Part shown: one piece after another, positions 37,098 to 45,833 of the stretch | How positions within the stretch are numbered: the first letter of the stretch is position 1 | Layout: every line of letters starts with the position of its first letter | NCBI RefSeq assembly: GCF_001439635.1 | Contig: NZ_LMBZ01000001.1 | Coordinates: 1 to 64,000 of the forward strand | Source of the DNA: Solibacillus cecembensis | Lineage (GTDB): Bacteria > Bacillota > Bacilli > Bacillales_A > Planococcaceae | Length of the DNA: 64,000 nt | Direction of reading: 5' to 3' | Notes under the pieces: generated by a model | Seen by the model: the letters and a program-made list of their open reading frames with translations, nothing else | What the model was told of the DNA's origin: nothing | Databases searched by the model: none | Program-made: the position numbers and the translations under genes

Positions 37098-37115
37098 TGG
37101 CACGGAAATTGCTTT
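37098..37115 (+). promoter_or_regulatory. Sigma-54 promoter of aminotransferase operon
   Basis: TTGGCACGGAAATTGCTT carries the full TGGCAC-N5-TTGC consensus, with GG (37099-37100) and GC (37111-37112) 10 nt apart. It predicts transcription from about 37124, which rules out the GTG at 37123 as the aminotransferase start. Confidence 0.93.
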
Positions 37116-37158
37116 TAATAAAGTGTATAAAACTATTAAGGGAAAGAGGTTGGTATTT

Positions 37159-38484
37159 ATGACAATTAAACTTAAAGAAGAGCTAAAGGTATTAGATCAG
37201 AAGCATTTTCTACATCCAACTACATCCATTGAACAGCAACAAACACAAGGACCTGCTGCGATTTTCACAGAAGGTAAAGGGATTTATTTAAAAGACATTG
37301 AAGGCAATACATATATTGACGGTATGTCTTCTTTATGGAATGTAAACGTCGGTCATGGTCGTGAAGAAATTGCGGAAGTAGCCAAAGAACAAATGGCTAA
37401 ATTAGCATTCAGTTCATGTTTTGCGACATTTAGCAACGAACCAGCAATTCGTTTAGCGACTAAAATTGCTTCTTTAGCTCCTGGCGATTTAAATTCAGTA
37501 TTTTTCACTTCAGGTGGTTCAGAATCAAACGATACAGCGATTAAATTGGCACGTCACTATTGGTTACTAAAAGGGCAACCAAAGCGCCAAAAAATTATTT
37601 CACGTACGCAATCTTACCACGGTGTAGCCATGGGTGCTACAAGTGCGACAGGTTTACAAGCGTTTCGTGACTTTACGAACTCGCATGCACCCGATTTCCA
37701 CTATGTATACAATCAATCCGCGCGTAATTTACGTGAAACGATTGAAGCGCTGGGACCAGAAACAGTAGCAGCCTTTGTGTCAGAGCCAATTCAAGGTGCC
37801 GGTGGTGTGAACATCCCACAACAAGGCTATTTTAAAGAAGTGCGTGAAATTTGTGATGAGTACGGTATTTTATTCATTGCAGATGAAGTGATTACAGGCT
37901 TTGGTCGTACAGGTAAATTTTTCGGTATGGAGCATTATGATGTGGTACCGGATATGATGTCGTTTGCTAAAGGTGTATCAAGTGGCTATGCACAGCTTGG
38001 TGGTGTAGTAATCTCAGAAAAGCTTCATCAAGATTTCTGTACTTTATCAAAAGGTACATTAATGCACGGTTATACGTACAGTGGACACGCACTGGCCTGT
38101 CAAGTTGGGCTGAAAAATATTGAAATAATCGAGCGTGAAAACCTTGTAGAAAACGCTGCAAAAATGGGTGAAGCGTTGTTAGAAGGCTTTAGAGCGCTAC
38201 AAGCAAAATATAGCTTTATCGGTTGCGTTCGTACGATAGGTTTACTCGGCGCGATTGAATTAGTAAAGAGCCGTGAAACAGGGGAATTATTCGAGACACC
38301 ATTAAGCCCAATTTTCGTACAAGAAACGATGAAACGCGGTTTAATTTTACGAACGGTCACGTATGATCAAGATACAGTTGTATTCTCACCACCTCTAATT
38401 TTATCGAAAGCAGAATTAGATGAAATGTTACGCATTTTAGATGAAACATTTGAATATGTACGTAAAACAATTGTAGAGAAATAG
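37159..38484 (+). CDS. Class III omega-aminotransferase (SpuC-like)
   Basis: A 441-residue PLP enzyme. KHFLHPTTSIEQQQTQGP at the N-terminus, GMSSLWNVNVGHGREEIAEV near 55-75, FTSGGSESNDTAIKLARHYW near 115-135, PIQGAGGV near 215, FIADEVITGFGRTGKFFGME near 235-255 with the PLP-binding Asp, and Lys271 in FAKGVSSGY forming the Schiff base. The pattern fits putrescine/beta-alanine/GABA:pyruvate aminotransferases rather than GabT proper. The start is ATG 37159 behind AAGAGG. It is driven by the sigma-54 promoter and followed 34 nt later by the aldehyde dehydrogenase that would oxidise its semialdehyde product. Confidence 0.88.
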   Translation: MTIKLKEELKVLDQKHFLHPTTSIEQQQTQGPAAIFTEGKGIYLKDIEGNTYIDGMSSLWNVNVGHGREEIAEVAKEQMAKLAFSSCFATFSNEPAIRLATKIASLAPGDLNSVFFTSGGSESNDTAIKLARHYWLLKGQPKRQKIISRTQSYHGVAMGATSATGLQAFRDFTNSHAPDFHYVYNQSARNLRETIEALGPETVAAFVSEPIQGAGGVNIPQQGYFKEVREICDEYGILFIADEVITGFGRTGKFFGMEHYDVVPDMMSFAKGVSSGYAQLGGVVISEKLHQDFCTLSKGTLMHGYTYSGHALACQVGLKNIEIIERENLVENAAKMGEALLEGFRALQAKYSFIGCVRTIGLLGAIELVKSRETGELFETPLSPIFVQETMKRGLILRTVTYDQDTVVFSPPLILSKAELDEMLRILDETFEYVRKTIVEK

Positions 38485-38518
38485 GGTTGAAAATAGTACC
38501 AATATAAGGAGGGGTTTT

Positions 38519-39910
38519 ATGGCAATCATTACAAGAGCAATCCGAGAGCAATTTAATCCAGCAAAGCCATCTGAATGTGTCGGTCAGATAGAGCTGATAA
38601 CGACTGACGAAACAAAAGCGGTTGTTGTAGCAGCACATGCCTCATTTGAAAATTGGAAAAATACATCTCCGGTAGCGCGTGGAGAAATATTACGTGTCAC
38701 GGCAGATTTACTTGAACAAAATATCGATATCGTGGCTGAAACGGCTTCACGTGAAATGGGTAAAACTAAAAACGAAATGATTGGTGAAGTGAAACGTGGT
38801 GCTTCCATTTTACGTTATTTCGCACAAGAAGGAATGCGTGCCACGGGTGAAGTATTACCTTCTGCGAGTGAAACAAAAATATTGTACTCCATGCGCGTAC
38901 CACTTGGTGTTGTCGCAGCGATTACGCCATGGAACTTCCCTGTTGCTATCCCTTTGTGGAAAATAGCACCAGCATTAGTGTATGGCAATACCGTTGTTTG
39001 GAAACCTTCTATTGAAGCAGCTTTAACAGGAAAGCTCATTGGTGAACTGTTTGAACAAGCAGGCATGCCGAAAAATGTATTAAATATTGTGCAAGGGCGA
39101 GGCTCAAGTGTGGGACAAGTTTTACTTGAAGCTCCTGAAGTTAAAGCGATTACATTCACTGGTTCTAATGGTGTAGGGCAAAATATTTTAAATACAGCAG
39201 GTCATACGAATAAAAAAATCCAACTAGAGCTAGGTGGAAAAAATGCGGCCATTATTTTGGCGGACGCGGATTTAAATATAGCAGCCAAGTTGACAATTGA
39301 AGGTGCGATGAAACAAACAGGCCAGCGTTGTACTGCTACTAGTCGAGTATACGTTGAAGAAGCTGTTTATAAAAAAGTTTTAGAGCAATTAATTGTAGAA
39401 GCACAAAAAATTGAAGTTGGTGTTACGATGGGTCCTGTTTCATCTAAAGGGCAATATGACAATATTTTAGCTGCTATTGAAAAAGCAAAAACTGATGGGG
39501 CACAACTAGTGTTTGGCGGTGGTCCTACAGAGGGGCAGTCGGAAGGATACTTCATTGATCCAACGATTTTCACAAATGTAACGCATGACATGGCGATTGC
39601 ACACGAAGAAGTTTTTGGACCAGTTTTAGCTGTCATAAAGGTAAAAGATTATGAGGAAGCCCTTCAATTATCGAATGATTCACAGTTTGGTTTAAGTGCC
39701 TCTATTTATACAAGTAATATTCAAAAAGCATTTGATTTTATCAACCGTAGTGAGGTAGGCCTTGTTCAAGTAAATGATGAAACAGGTGGAGCAGAGCCTC
39801 AAGCGCCATTTGGTGGCGTGAAAAATTCAAGTACTGGCGCCCGTGAACAAGGTCAGGCTGCAAAAGAGTTTTTCACAACAATGAAGACCGTGACGATTAA
39901 TACAAAGTAA
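38519..39910 (+). CDS. NAD(P)-dependent aldehyde (semialdehyde) dehydrogenase
   Basis: A 463-residue aldehyde dehydrogenase. GVVAAITPWNFPVAIPLWKI near 125-145 gives the oxyanion Asn, TFTGSNGVGQNI near 220 the Rossmann loop, LELGGKNAAIIL near 240 the general-base Glu, GQRCTATSRV the catalytic Cys271, and EVFGPVLAV near 365 the cofactor-binding Glu. It is closest in style to succinate-semialdehyde and 2-oxoglutarate-semialdehyde dehydrogenases. RBS AAGGAGGGG. Co-transcription with the aminotransferase suggests it oxidises succinate semialdehyde or a related omega-oxo acid into central metabolism. A terminator-like hairpin ends the operon. Confidence 0.9.
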   Translation: MAIITRAIREQFNPAKPSECVGQIELITTDETKAVVVAAHASFENWKNTSPVARGEILRVTADLLEQNIDIVAETASREMGKTKNEMIGEVKRGASILRYFAQEGMRATGEVLPSASETKILYSMRVPLGVVAAITPWNFPVAIPLWKIAPALVYGNTVVWKPSIEAALTGKLIGELFEQAGMPKNVLNIVQGRGSSVGQVLLEAPEVKAITFTGSNGVGQNILNTAGHTNKKIQLELGGKNAAIILADADLNIAAKLTIEGAMKQTGQRCTATSRVYVEEAVYKKVLEQLIVEAQKIEVGVTMGPVSSKGQYDNILAAIEKAKTDGAQLVFGGGPTEGQSEGYFIDPTIFTNVTHDMAIAHEEVFGPVLAVIKVKDYEEALQLSNDSQFGLSASIYTSNIQKAFDFINRSEVGLVQVNDETGGAEPQAPFGGVKNSSTGAREQGQAAKEFFTTMKTVTINTK

Positions 39911-39988
39911 AATGTTCAGATGAGAAGTTAGGCAACGTGTCAATTATGTTGCATAGTAAGACATGTTTTTTAAATCGAACTAATGAGA

Positions 39989-40040
39989 ATATGGATCAAA
40001 ATGACAAGTGTCTAATGTTATTTTGATTCATATTTTTATT
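39989..40040 (+). terminator. Terminator after aldehyde dehydrogenase operon
   Basis: ATATGGATCAAAAT (39989-40002) pairs with ATTTTGATTCATAT (40020-40033) with one G-U pair, then TTTTATTTG. The AT-rich stem makes it moderately strong. Confidence 0.65.
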
Positions 40041-40168
40041 TGACTGCTTTTACCATAATTAATTGCTATTCTCCTTGTCCAACACTAAGTCCGTATAAAG
40101 TTCCAATTGTTCTTCTTTAAAATAAAAGCCCTGAACCACAAAATTTGCAGTACAGGACATTTACAGTT

Positions 40169-40930
40169 TTAAACGGCTTCTATCACTGTAATAGATAGCC
40201 CAAATTCGGTTGGATGAACTTTTGCATGCACATCATAAACATCACGTAAACTTTGTTTAGTAATGACTTCAGAAGGACTACCTACTTTATAAATTTTACC
40301 TTGATTCATTAATACGACATAATCTGAATACCTAGACGCCAGTTCCAAATCATGCAGTACGACAATGACTAAACGATTTTCATTTGCCAATTGTTTGATT
40401 GAATTTAATACTTGAATTTGATGTTTGATATCTAATGCAGAAATTGGTTCATCAAGTATTAAAATAGTTGGTTGTTGCACTAATGCACGGGCTATCGATG
40501 TTCTTTGGCGCTCTCCGCCACTCAATTCATCGACATAATTCTGTTGTAAACTCTCTAACTTTAAATACTGTAACGTCTCATTCACCACTTGTTGATCTAA
40601 ATCCGTGACATTCCATTTAATATACGGCTTTCGCCCAAGCATGACGTATTCTTGAACCGTCATCGGAAAGCTTTGTAAAAAATGTTGTGGGACGTATCCA
40701 ATTTTTTTTGCACGATCCTCACCCTTCAAGTAATTTAAAAGAACACCGTCAATTGAAATCGTGCCAGATGTAGGCGTTGTTACAGCTGCTAAACATTTAA
40801 GAAACGTTGATTTTCCGGCACCATTTGGTCCAATAATCGCCACAAATTTTCCATGTGATAATGTTAAATTCAAGTCATGTAAAATTTGCTTTTTCCCCGC
40901 AGAGAATGATAGATTTTGTACGTGTAACAA
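40169..40930 (-). CDS. ABC transporter ATPase, B12/iron-siderophore type (BtuD-like)
   Basis: A 253-residue ATPase. Walker A GPNGAGKST near 38, Q-loop YVPQHF, signature LSGGERQRTSIARAL near 137, Walker B ILILDEPISALD and the switch His in VVLHDLELA. The start is placed at TTG 40930, 8 nt after GGGGG and 5 nt beyond the permease stop; longer frames would run into the permease gene. It is the third gene of a minus-strand operon (binding protein, permease, ATPase) behind a cobalamin riboswitch, so the cargo is probably cobalamin or cobinamide rather than a siderophore. Confidence 0.86.
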   Translation of the reverse strand: MLHVQNLSFSAGKKQILHDLNLTLSHGKFVAIIGPNGAGKSTFLKCLAAVTTPTSGTISIDGVLLNYLKGEDRAKKIGYVPQHFLQSFPMTVQEYVMLGRKPYIKWNVTDLDQQVVNETLQYLKLESLQQNYVDELSGGERQRTSIARALVQQPTILILDEPISALDIKHQIQVLNSIKQLANENRLVIVVLHDLELASRYSDYVVLMNQGKIYKVGSPSEVITKQSLRDVYDVHAKVHPTEFGLSITVIEAV

Positions 40931-40935
40931 CGATT

Positions 40936-41973
40936 TTACCCCCAATAATCCTTTTTCTTTTGTAATAGAATATAGATGAAAAATGGCGCACCAATACAAG
41001 ATGTTATAATTCCAACTGGGATCTCAATCGGAGCAAGTATAGTTCTTGCTACCGTATCACTTACTAGTAATATCAAAGCACCTAGTAGACTAGAAACCGG
41101 AATTAAAAAACGATAGTCTACACCAACGAGCATGCGACCTATATGCGGTGCAACTAAGCCAATAAACCCAATAATACCAACAAAGGCAATAGAACTTGAA
41201 GCGAGTAATGTAACGAGTAATAAACTGCCGATTTTTAGTACCTTTACATTAACACCTAACGTCTTTGCTACTTCATCACCTGCATTAAGAGAATTAAAAC
41301 TCCAACTTAAACGAAGTAAAATCAATAAGCCAATTGTTAATAAGGGAGCAAGTATATAAACGACTTCCCAGCTTGCCCCCCAAAAACCGCCCATAAGCCA
41401 AACGACTAGATTTTTTAATGCTTCGTTATCTGAAAAATATTTCATTGCTGAAACGCCCGCTGAGAATAAATTGCCGATTGCCACACCTGCTAATAATAAA
41501 ACGGTCGTTGATCCATTTTTAATTGTGGCAATTCCATAAACAATAAAAACAGAGATACATCCAAAGAAAAAGGCATTAAATGCAATAAGCCATTTACCTG
41601 AGGCAACTAAATCCATTCCAAAAATACTAGTTCCTAAAACAATGGCTAATGCAGCCCCAAAAGAGGCCCCACTTGAAACCCCTAATGTAAATGGACTCGC
41701 TAAAGGATTCTTCAATAACACCTGCATAACAACCCCTGCAACTGCTAATGACATGCCTGTTATAATTGCTAGTAGGATTCGGGGCATTCGAATTTCTTTG
41801 ATTATGTATCGATTGATTTCATCCGTCATCGGTTCAAGACCTATTAACTGCTTAACAGGGATATTTGCACTGCCTGATAACAAGGCATAGCATACGGAAA
41901 CAGCTAATAAAACGATTAATAAAACTAATACAATCCAAGCTCTTGGAGAAGACAATTTGCCTTGTTTAGACAT
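40936..41973 (-). CDS. FecCD-family permease, cobalamin uptake (BtuC-like)
   Basis: A 345-residue integral membrane protein with about nine to ten helices. Typical family blocks: IRMPRILLAIITGMSLAVAG near 60-80, LLKNPLASPFTLGVSSGASF near 85-105, WLMGGFWGASWEVV near 190, and GFIGLVAPHIGRMLVG near 268-285, the loop contacting the ATPase. It lies 23 nt after the binding-protein gene. The operon's cobalamin riboswitch indicates B12-type cargo; by sequence alone it could equally be a ferric-siderophore permease. Confidence 0.9.
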   Translation of the reverse strand: MSKQGKLSSPRAWIVLVLLIVLLAVSVCYALLSGSANIPVKQLIGLEPMTDEINRYIIKEIRMPRILLAIITGMSLAVAGVVMQVLLKNPLASPFTLGVSSGASFGAALAIVLGTSIFGMDLVASGKWLIAFNAFFFGCISVFIVYGIATIKNGSTTVLLLAGVAIGNLFSAGVSAMKYFSDNEALKNLVVWLMGGFWGASWEVVYILAPLLTIGLLILLRLSWSFNSLNAGDEVAKTLGVNVKVLKIGSLLLVTLLASSSIAFVGIIGFIGLVAPHIGRMLVGVDYRFLIPVSSLLGALILLVSDTVARTILAPIEIPVGIITSCIGAPFFIYILLQKKKDYWG

Positions 41974-41996
41974 TCACTTCACCTAGTTTCAACCAA

Positions 41997-43151
41997 CTAT
42001 TTTGCACTATGGAACCAAATTCCACTTGCTGCAACCCCTAACCAATTTTCGAAGTATTCTTTGATATAATCTTCTACAATAATGTCTTCAAATCTATCTG
42101 GATATAAATATTTACCTAATTGTAAGCGTCCAATATATCCTTTATCAGAACCGAAGAAGTTCGTATAGAACATATAAACATCTTTATTCTTTCCGGCTGT
42201 CATTTGGCTAACCGCTGTATTCGTAACAACATTGTCTATTACTTCGGTAAAGCTTGTTGCATCCTTTACATCATAGCCCCCAAAGAAATTACCATGTAAC
42301 GTAATGACATCTGGATTTGCCGTTAAGACAAATTCTTCTTCAACGTTTACAGTTGTAGACGTCTTTGTAGACTCCCATAAAATATCTGGCGTCGGATCAA
42401 TACCACCTGCTAAAATAGTGGCAAAACCTTCCCCTGGACCAGCTTGTCCATCTAGTGTTGCCGTTGGATAAATATTATATTTTCCATTTGTATTGAGTGC
42501 ACCAGCAGATAATGCTAATACGGATTTCTTTTGGTCTGTTGGAATATCTTTTGTACGTTGTGTTAATATTTGTTCAATATTTTGCTTCCACGTAATGTAC
42601 TCTTCAGCGCGATCTTCTTTTCCGAAAATTTTTGCTAATATACGTAGTTCCTCATCCATTTGATCTGCTAAATAGTTATTTAAACGAACCACTTTAATTC
42701 CTACAGGTTCTAATTTTTCCTCAAGCGTATTATCTGGACGATTTGTAAATGTAAAGACAACTTCAGGTTTTAAAGATAAAATCGATTCAATATTTAGTTC
42801 GTCTGTTTTCCCCACATCTGGTAAATCATTTAACCCTAAATAGCCGTTATTTTTAATTGTATTGTCACCTGTTGCGATAATCGCGTCTTGTGCACCCAAT
42901 AATGTAATAGCTTCTGCTGTATTACGGTTAATAACAACAGCCTTTGTTACTGGTAAAGATAGTGTAATTTCTTTTCCTGTTGTATCTGTGAAAGTAATCT
43001 CATTTGCCTCTTCATTCACATTTTCATTTGCTTGTGATGTTCCAGTCGATTCTTTATTTGCATTTACCTCAGCAGGTTCTTCACTAGAGCAACCTACAAG
43101 TAAAAAAGTTAATAAAAAACCGTAAACTAGAGTTTTTACATAGTTTTTCAC
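41997..43151 (-). CDS. ABC substrate-binding lipoprotein (BtuF-like)
   Basis: A 384-residue lipoprotein. The signal sequence ends LLTFLLVGC, with lipidation at the Cys near residue 21, then an acidic Asn/Glu-rich linker. The two-lobed periplasmic-binding fold of the FecB/BtuF class follows: DTTGKEITLSLPVTKAVVIN, ESILSLKPEVVFTF near 110, and FTEVIDNVVTNTAVSQMTAG near 290. GTG 43151 is taken as the start because AAGGAGAG is 7-8 nt upstream; the TTG at 43169 precedes that site. It is the first gene of the operon, separated from its cobalamin riboswitch by a terminator, the usual attenuation layout. Confidence 0.86.
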   Translation of the reverse strand: MKNYVKTLVYGFLLTFLLVGCSSEEPAEVNANKESTGTSQANENVNEEANEITFTDTTGKEITLSLPVTKAVVINRNTAEAITLLGAQDAIIATGDNTIKNNGYLGLNDLPDVGKTDELNIESILSLKPEVVFTFTNRPDNTLEEKLEPVGIKVVRLNNYLADQMDEELRILAKIFGKEDRAEEYITWKQNIEQILTQRTKDIPTDQKKSVLALSAGALNTNGKYNIYPTATLDGQAGPGEGFATILAGGIDPTPDILWESTKTSTTVNVEEEFVLTANPDVITLHGNFFGGYDVKDATSFTEVIDNVVTNTAVSQMTAGKNKDVYMFYTNFFGSDKGYIGRLQLGKYLYPDRFEDIIVEDYIKEYFENWLGVAASGIWFHSAK

Positions 43152-43210
43152 TAAATAACTCTCCTTCAAAATGTTTTATATTAAGTGCTAACACACGAAA
43201 TACCCCTAAA

Positions 43211-43250
43211 CAAAAAAAGCCTATTTCCAGTAAGAACTAGAAATAGGCTT
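43211..43250 (-). terminator. Riboswitch-linked terminator (minus strand)
   Basis: Read on the minus strand, AAGCCTATTTC and GAAATAGGCTT enclose a short loop and are followed by TTTTTTTG. It lies between the aptamer and the lipoprotein start, so it is probably the expression platform that stops transcription when B12 is bound. Confidence 0.87.
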
Positions 43251-43304
43251 AGGCATCCTAAAAAATATGTAATGGAATACAAAAAACTGTATTTGTCGCC
43301 GCCC

Positions 43305-43490
43305 TTCTCCCACCGAAAAGTCATGTTGCTGTAACAAAGCAGGTTTCCTGGCTCAAGCGTCATTTTACTTTTACATCTTCCCATCAATTTGACAGTGATT
43401 GATTGTAATTTCATCAGCTATTACAGTTGCGGGGGCAGCATTAGATTTTAACTAATTTCCCTTTTACCTCTTACAAAATAAGAGCACTTT
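43305..43490 (-). ncRNA. Cobalamin riboswitch 1, upstream of btuFCD-like operon
   Basis: Minus-strand leader with the class landmarks in order: AAAAGGGAA (near 43472), GCTGCCCCCGCAACTGTAA (near 43430), CACTG then GGGAAG, and the B12 box GAGCCAGGAAACCTGC (43339-43354). The aptamer borders are approximate. Together with the terminator at 43211-43250 it should lower expression of the uptake genes when cobalamin is plentiful. Confidence 0.92.
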
Positions 43491-43735
43491 ACTACATTCA
43501 TTATGAAATTAACGTAACTTTATCATTTTATTTCCATTTTTACAATAACAATTAATTAAAATTTATCACTATTCAGAAGAGGGAAGCGTTTATGGGAGAA
43601 CATACTTCTCAAATTTGACAAGTAAATTACCAATTTTCTTATTTCATTCAATTTATTTAAAGAATAATCAAAAAATTATTGATGACAAATATTGGTTACA
43701 GTGATACTATTTTTCACATGATGAAAATTGAATGA

Positions 43736-43892
43736 TTTTTGGTGCTTTTTTAAGCTTAATAGGGAAACCAGTGAGATTCTGGTGCTGTCCCGCAACTGTA
43801 ACTTGGAGTATTACATATTACGTCACTGCATTTTTTTATGTGGGAAGGCATGGAATACGTTGAAGAGAAGTCAGGATACCTACCAAAAATTT
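43736..43892 (+). ncRNA. Cobalamin riboswitch 2, upstream of cbiMNQO
   Basis: Plus-strand aptamer: a closing stem TTTTGGT/ACCAAAA brackets AGGGAAACCAGTGAGATTCTGG, then GCTGTCCCGCAACTGTAACT, GTGGGAAGGC and the box GAAGTCAGGATACCTACC. A spurious 62-codon frame (43728-43916) lies entirely inside it. It points away from riboswitch 1, so one ~250-nt gap drives two B12-regulated operons in opposite directions. Confidence 0.93.
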
Positions 43893-43951
43893 ATTGATTC
43901 AGACCTACGAGGATAGGTGCGTGAAACAAGCAATAAGCGCTTGTTTTTGTG

Positions 43952-43985
43952 ATGCACTTTTACTCTTAAAAAGTGTATTTTTTTA
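43952..43985 (+). terminator. Riboswitch-linked terminator before cbiM
   Basis: ATGCACTTTT (43952-43961) pairs with AAAAGTGTAT (43969-43978), followed by TTTTTTT. A second small hairpin, AAACAAGC/GCTTGTTT, just upstream (43924-43946) could act as alternative structure. Confidence 0.78.
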
Positions 43986-44021
43986 TGCACTTTTCATCAA
44001 ATATGAAAAAGGAGTAAAAAC

Positions 44022-44765
44022 ATGAAACAATTATTACCAAAACTTGCTTACTTCGGTATCGTTTTATTATTTATACCAAAGCAAGCGCATGCCATGCACA
44101 TTATGGAAGGATTTTTACCGATAGGTTGGGCTATCTTCTGGTTTGCACTATGCCTACCGTTTCTTATGAAGGGGCTTCAAGTCATTCGCATAGTCGTAAA
44201 AGAAAACCCAGAAAGCAAACTACTACTTGCTTTATCAGGTGCATTTACATTTGTTTTATCCGCATTAAAAATTCCATCGGTAACAGGTAGCTGTTCCCAT
44301 CCAACTGGGGTTGGATTAGGTTCTATTTTATTTGGACCATTTGTTATGAGTGTACTTGGATCAATCGTTTTACTATTTCAATCGATTCTACTTGCACATG
44401 GAGGTCTTACAACATTAGGTGCGAACATTTTCTCAATGGCGATAGTTGGACCATTTATTGCCGTTGGAGTTTTTAAATTAGCAACAAAATGGGGATTATC
44501 ATTTAGCGTAGCTGTATTTTTAGCGGCGATGCTTGGTGATTTTGGTACATATGTCATGACATCTGTTCAATTAGCATTAGCGTTCCCTTCTGAAGTTGGT
44601 GGTATTTTAGGTTCATTCCAAAAATTCGCAAGCATCTTTGCATTAACGCAAATTCCGTTAGCAATTAGTGAAGGGTTATTAACTGTGATGATTATGAACT
44701 TCTTACAAAAATATAATATGAAAGAATTAGTTCAACTACGTATTTTAAAGCCAAAGGAGAGCTAA
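44022..44765 (+). CDS. cbiM: Cobalt ECF transporter substrate-binding subunit CbiM
   Basis: A 247-residue membrane protein with a cleavable or anchoring N-terminal segment, then [16 protein letters not shown], the CbiM/NikM signature whose N-terminal Met-His forms the metal site after processing. Further motifs: [20 protein letters not shown] near 88-107 and [16 protein letters not shown] near 185. It binds Co2+ and passes it to the CbiQ/CbiO module. RBS AAAGGAG. It is the first gene of cbiMNQO behind a cobalamin riboswitch. The de novo corrin ring genes that would use cobalt are not in this window. Confidence 0.95.
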   Translation: MKQLLPKLAYFGIVLLFIPKQAHAMHIMEGFLPIGWAIFWFALCLPFLMKGLQVIRIVVKENPESKLLLALSGAFTFVLSALKIPSVTGSCSHPTGVGLGSILFGPFVMSVLGSIVLLFQSILLAHGGLTTLGANIFSMAIVGPFIAVGVFKLATKWGLSFSVAVFLAAMLGDFGTYVMTSVQLALAFPSEVGGILGSFQKFASIFALTQIPLAISEGLLTVMIMNFLQKYNMKELVQLRILKPKES

Positions 44766-44766
44766 C

Positions 44767-45054
44767 ATGTTTAAGAAAAATTTACTTTTACTGATTGGCG
44801 TTGTCATTTTAGCCATTTTACCACTCTTATTTTTACAAGATGCAGAATTTGGCGGTGCTGATGGTGAGGCTGAAGAAGCAATTACAGAAATCGCAGCAGA
44901 TTATGAGCCTTGGTTTAGTGCAATTTGGGAACCACCAAGTGGTGAAATCGAAAGCTTATTATTCGTTTTACAAGGTGTCATTGGCGCGCTAATTATAGGC
45001 TATTTCATCGGCTTTATGCGTGGAAAGCATACGAAAGAACATGCTAAAAATTGA
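44767..45054 (+). CDS. cbiN: Cobalt transport auxiliary protein CbiN
   Basis: A 95-residue protein with two membrane helices, at about 5-23 (LLLLIGVVILAILPLLFL) and about 68-86, joined by an extracytoplasmic acidic loop containing FGGADGEAEEAITEI and YEPWFSAIWEPPSGEIESLL, typical of CbiN. It helps CbiM load cobalt. It starts 1 nt after the cbiM stop (RBS AAAGGAGAG within cbiM) and overlaps cbiQ by 14 nt, so it is tightly coupled. Confidence 0.93.
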   Translation: MFKKNLLLLIGVVILAILPLLFLQDAEFGGADGEAEEAITEIAADYEPWFSAIWEPPSGEIESLLFVLQGVIGALIIGYFIGFMRGKHTKEHAKN

Positions 45055-45820
45055 TTTTATTGCGAGCCATAATGCGATACAAAAAGTAGCAGCTAGCCAA
45101 AAGATGGCGTTTAGTTTCATTACGTTATTGTTCGCAACACTATTACGAAATAATAATTATTCGGTTTGGACACTGTTCTTTATGAGTGGTGCCATTATCT
45201 TTTATGCAAAAATCCCTTGGAAAACATATATCATATTACTTCTTGCGCCAATTGGTTTTATTTCGGCTGGGATGGTCGCCATTGTGCTATCTATTACATT
45301 TACACAGGATGTTCCTACATCGGTTTTATGGCAAGGTTCGCTTTTTACGATGCAACTATTTATTTTACCAAACGATGGAATACGTGCAATTACGATATTT
45401 TGTACTTCGATTAGTGCGACCAGTTGCTTATATTTTTTAATATTAACAACACCGATGTATGAAATTAGCCCGGTACTTGCGAGATTAAAAGTGCCAACGA
45501 TTATTATTGAATTAATCGAGCTCATGTATCGCTTTATTTTTTTGTTTTTAGAAATGGTCGCGCAGATTTATACAGCGCAGCACGCTCGTTTAGGGTACAG
45601 AACATACAAAAAAGGCTTTCAATCATTAAGCTTACTCATTAACGCTCTATTTCGATCAATTTTTTTCCGTTATCAAGCGATGTCGTATGCGATGGCCGCA
45701 CGAAATATTGAACAATTCATTATTCCACAACAATTTTTAATCGACAAAGAATGGGATCAAAAGTTAACATGGCTAGCGATTATTTTTATCGTAGTTGGTA
45801 TAGCGATACTTGTTTTGTAA
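45041..45820 (+). CDS. cbiQ: ECF transporter T component CbiQ
   Basis: A 259-residue membrane protein with about five to six helices. The C-terminal cytoplasmic region carries the EcfT motifs AQHARLGYRTYKKGFQ near 188 and YQAMSYAMAARNIEQF near 217 (Ala-Arg-Gly-type coupling helices). It links CbiM to the CbiO ATPase. ATG 45041 overlaps cbiN by 14 nt and has no strong ribosome site of its own, consistent with translational coupling; a GTG 21 nt earlier is possible. Confidence 0.9.
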   Translation: MLKIDFIASHNAIQKVAASQKMAFSFITLLFATLLRNNNYSVWTLFFMSGAIIFYAKIPWKTYIILLLAPIGFISAGMVAIVLSITFTQDVPTSVLWQGSLFTMQLFILPNDGIRAITIFCTSISATSCLYFLILTTPMYEISPVLARLKVPTIIIELIELMYRFIFLFLEMVAQIYTAQHARLGYRTYKKGFQSLSLLINALFRSIFFRYQAMSYAMAARNIEQFIIPQQFLIDKEWDQKLTWLAIIFIVVGIAILVL

Positions 45821-45833
45821 GGAGGTCTTGATT

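Noticed and set aside
43728..43916. 62-codon plus-strand frame before cbiM
   Set aside because: Lies entirely within cobalamin riboswitch 2, whose conserved elements explain the sequence.
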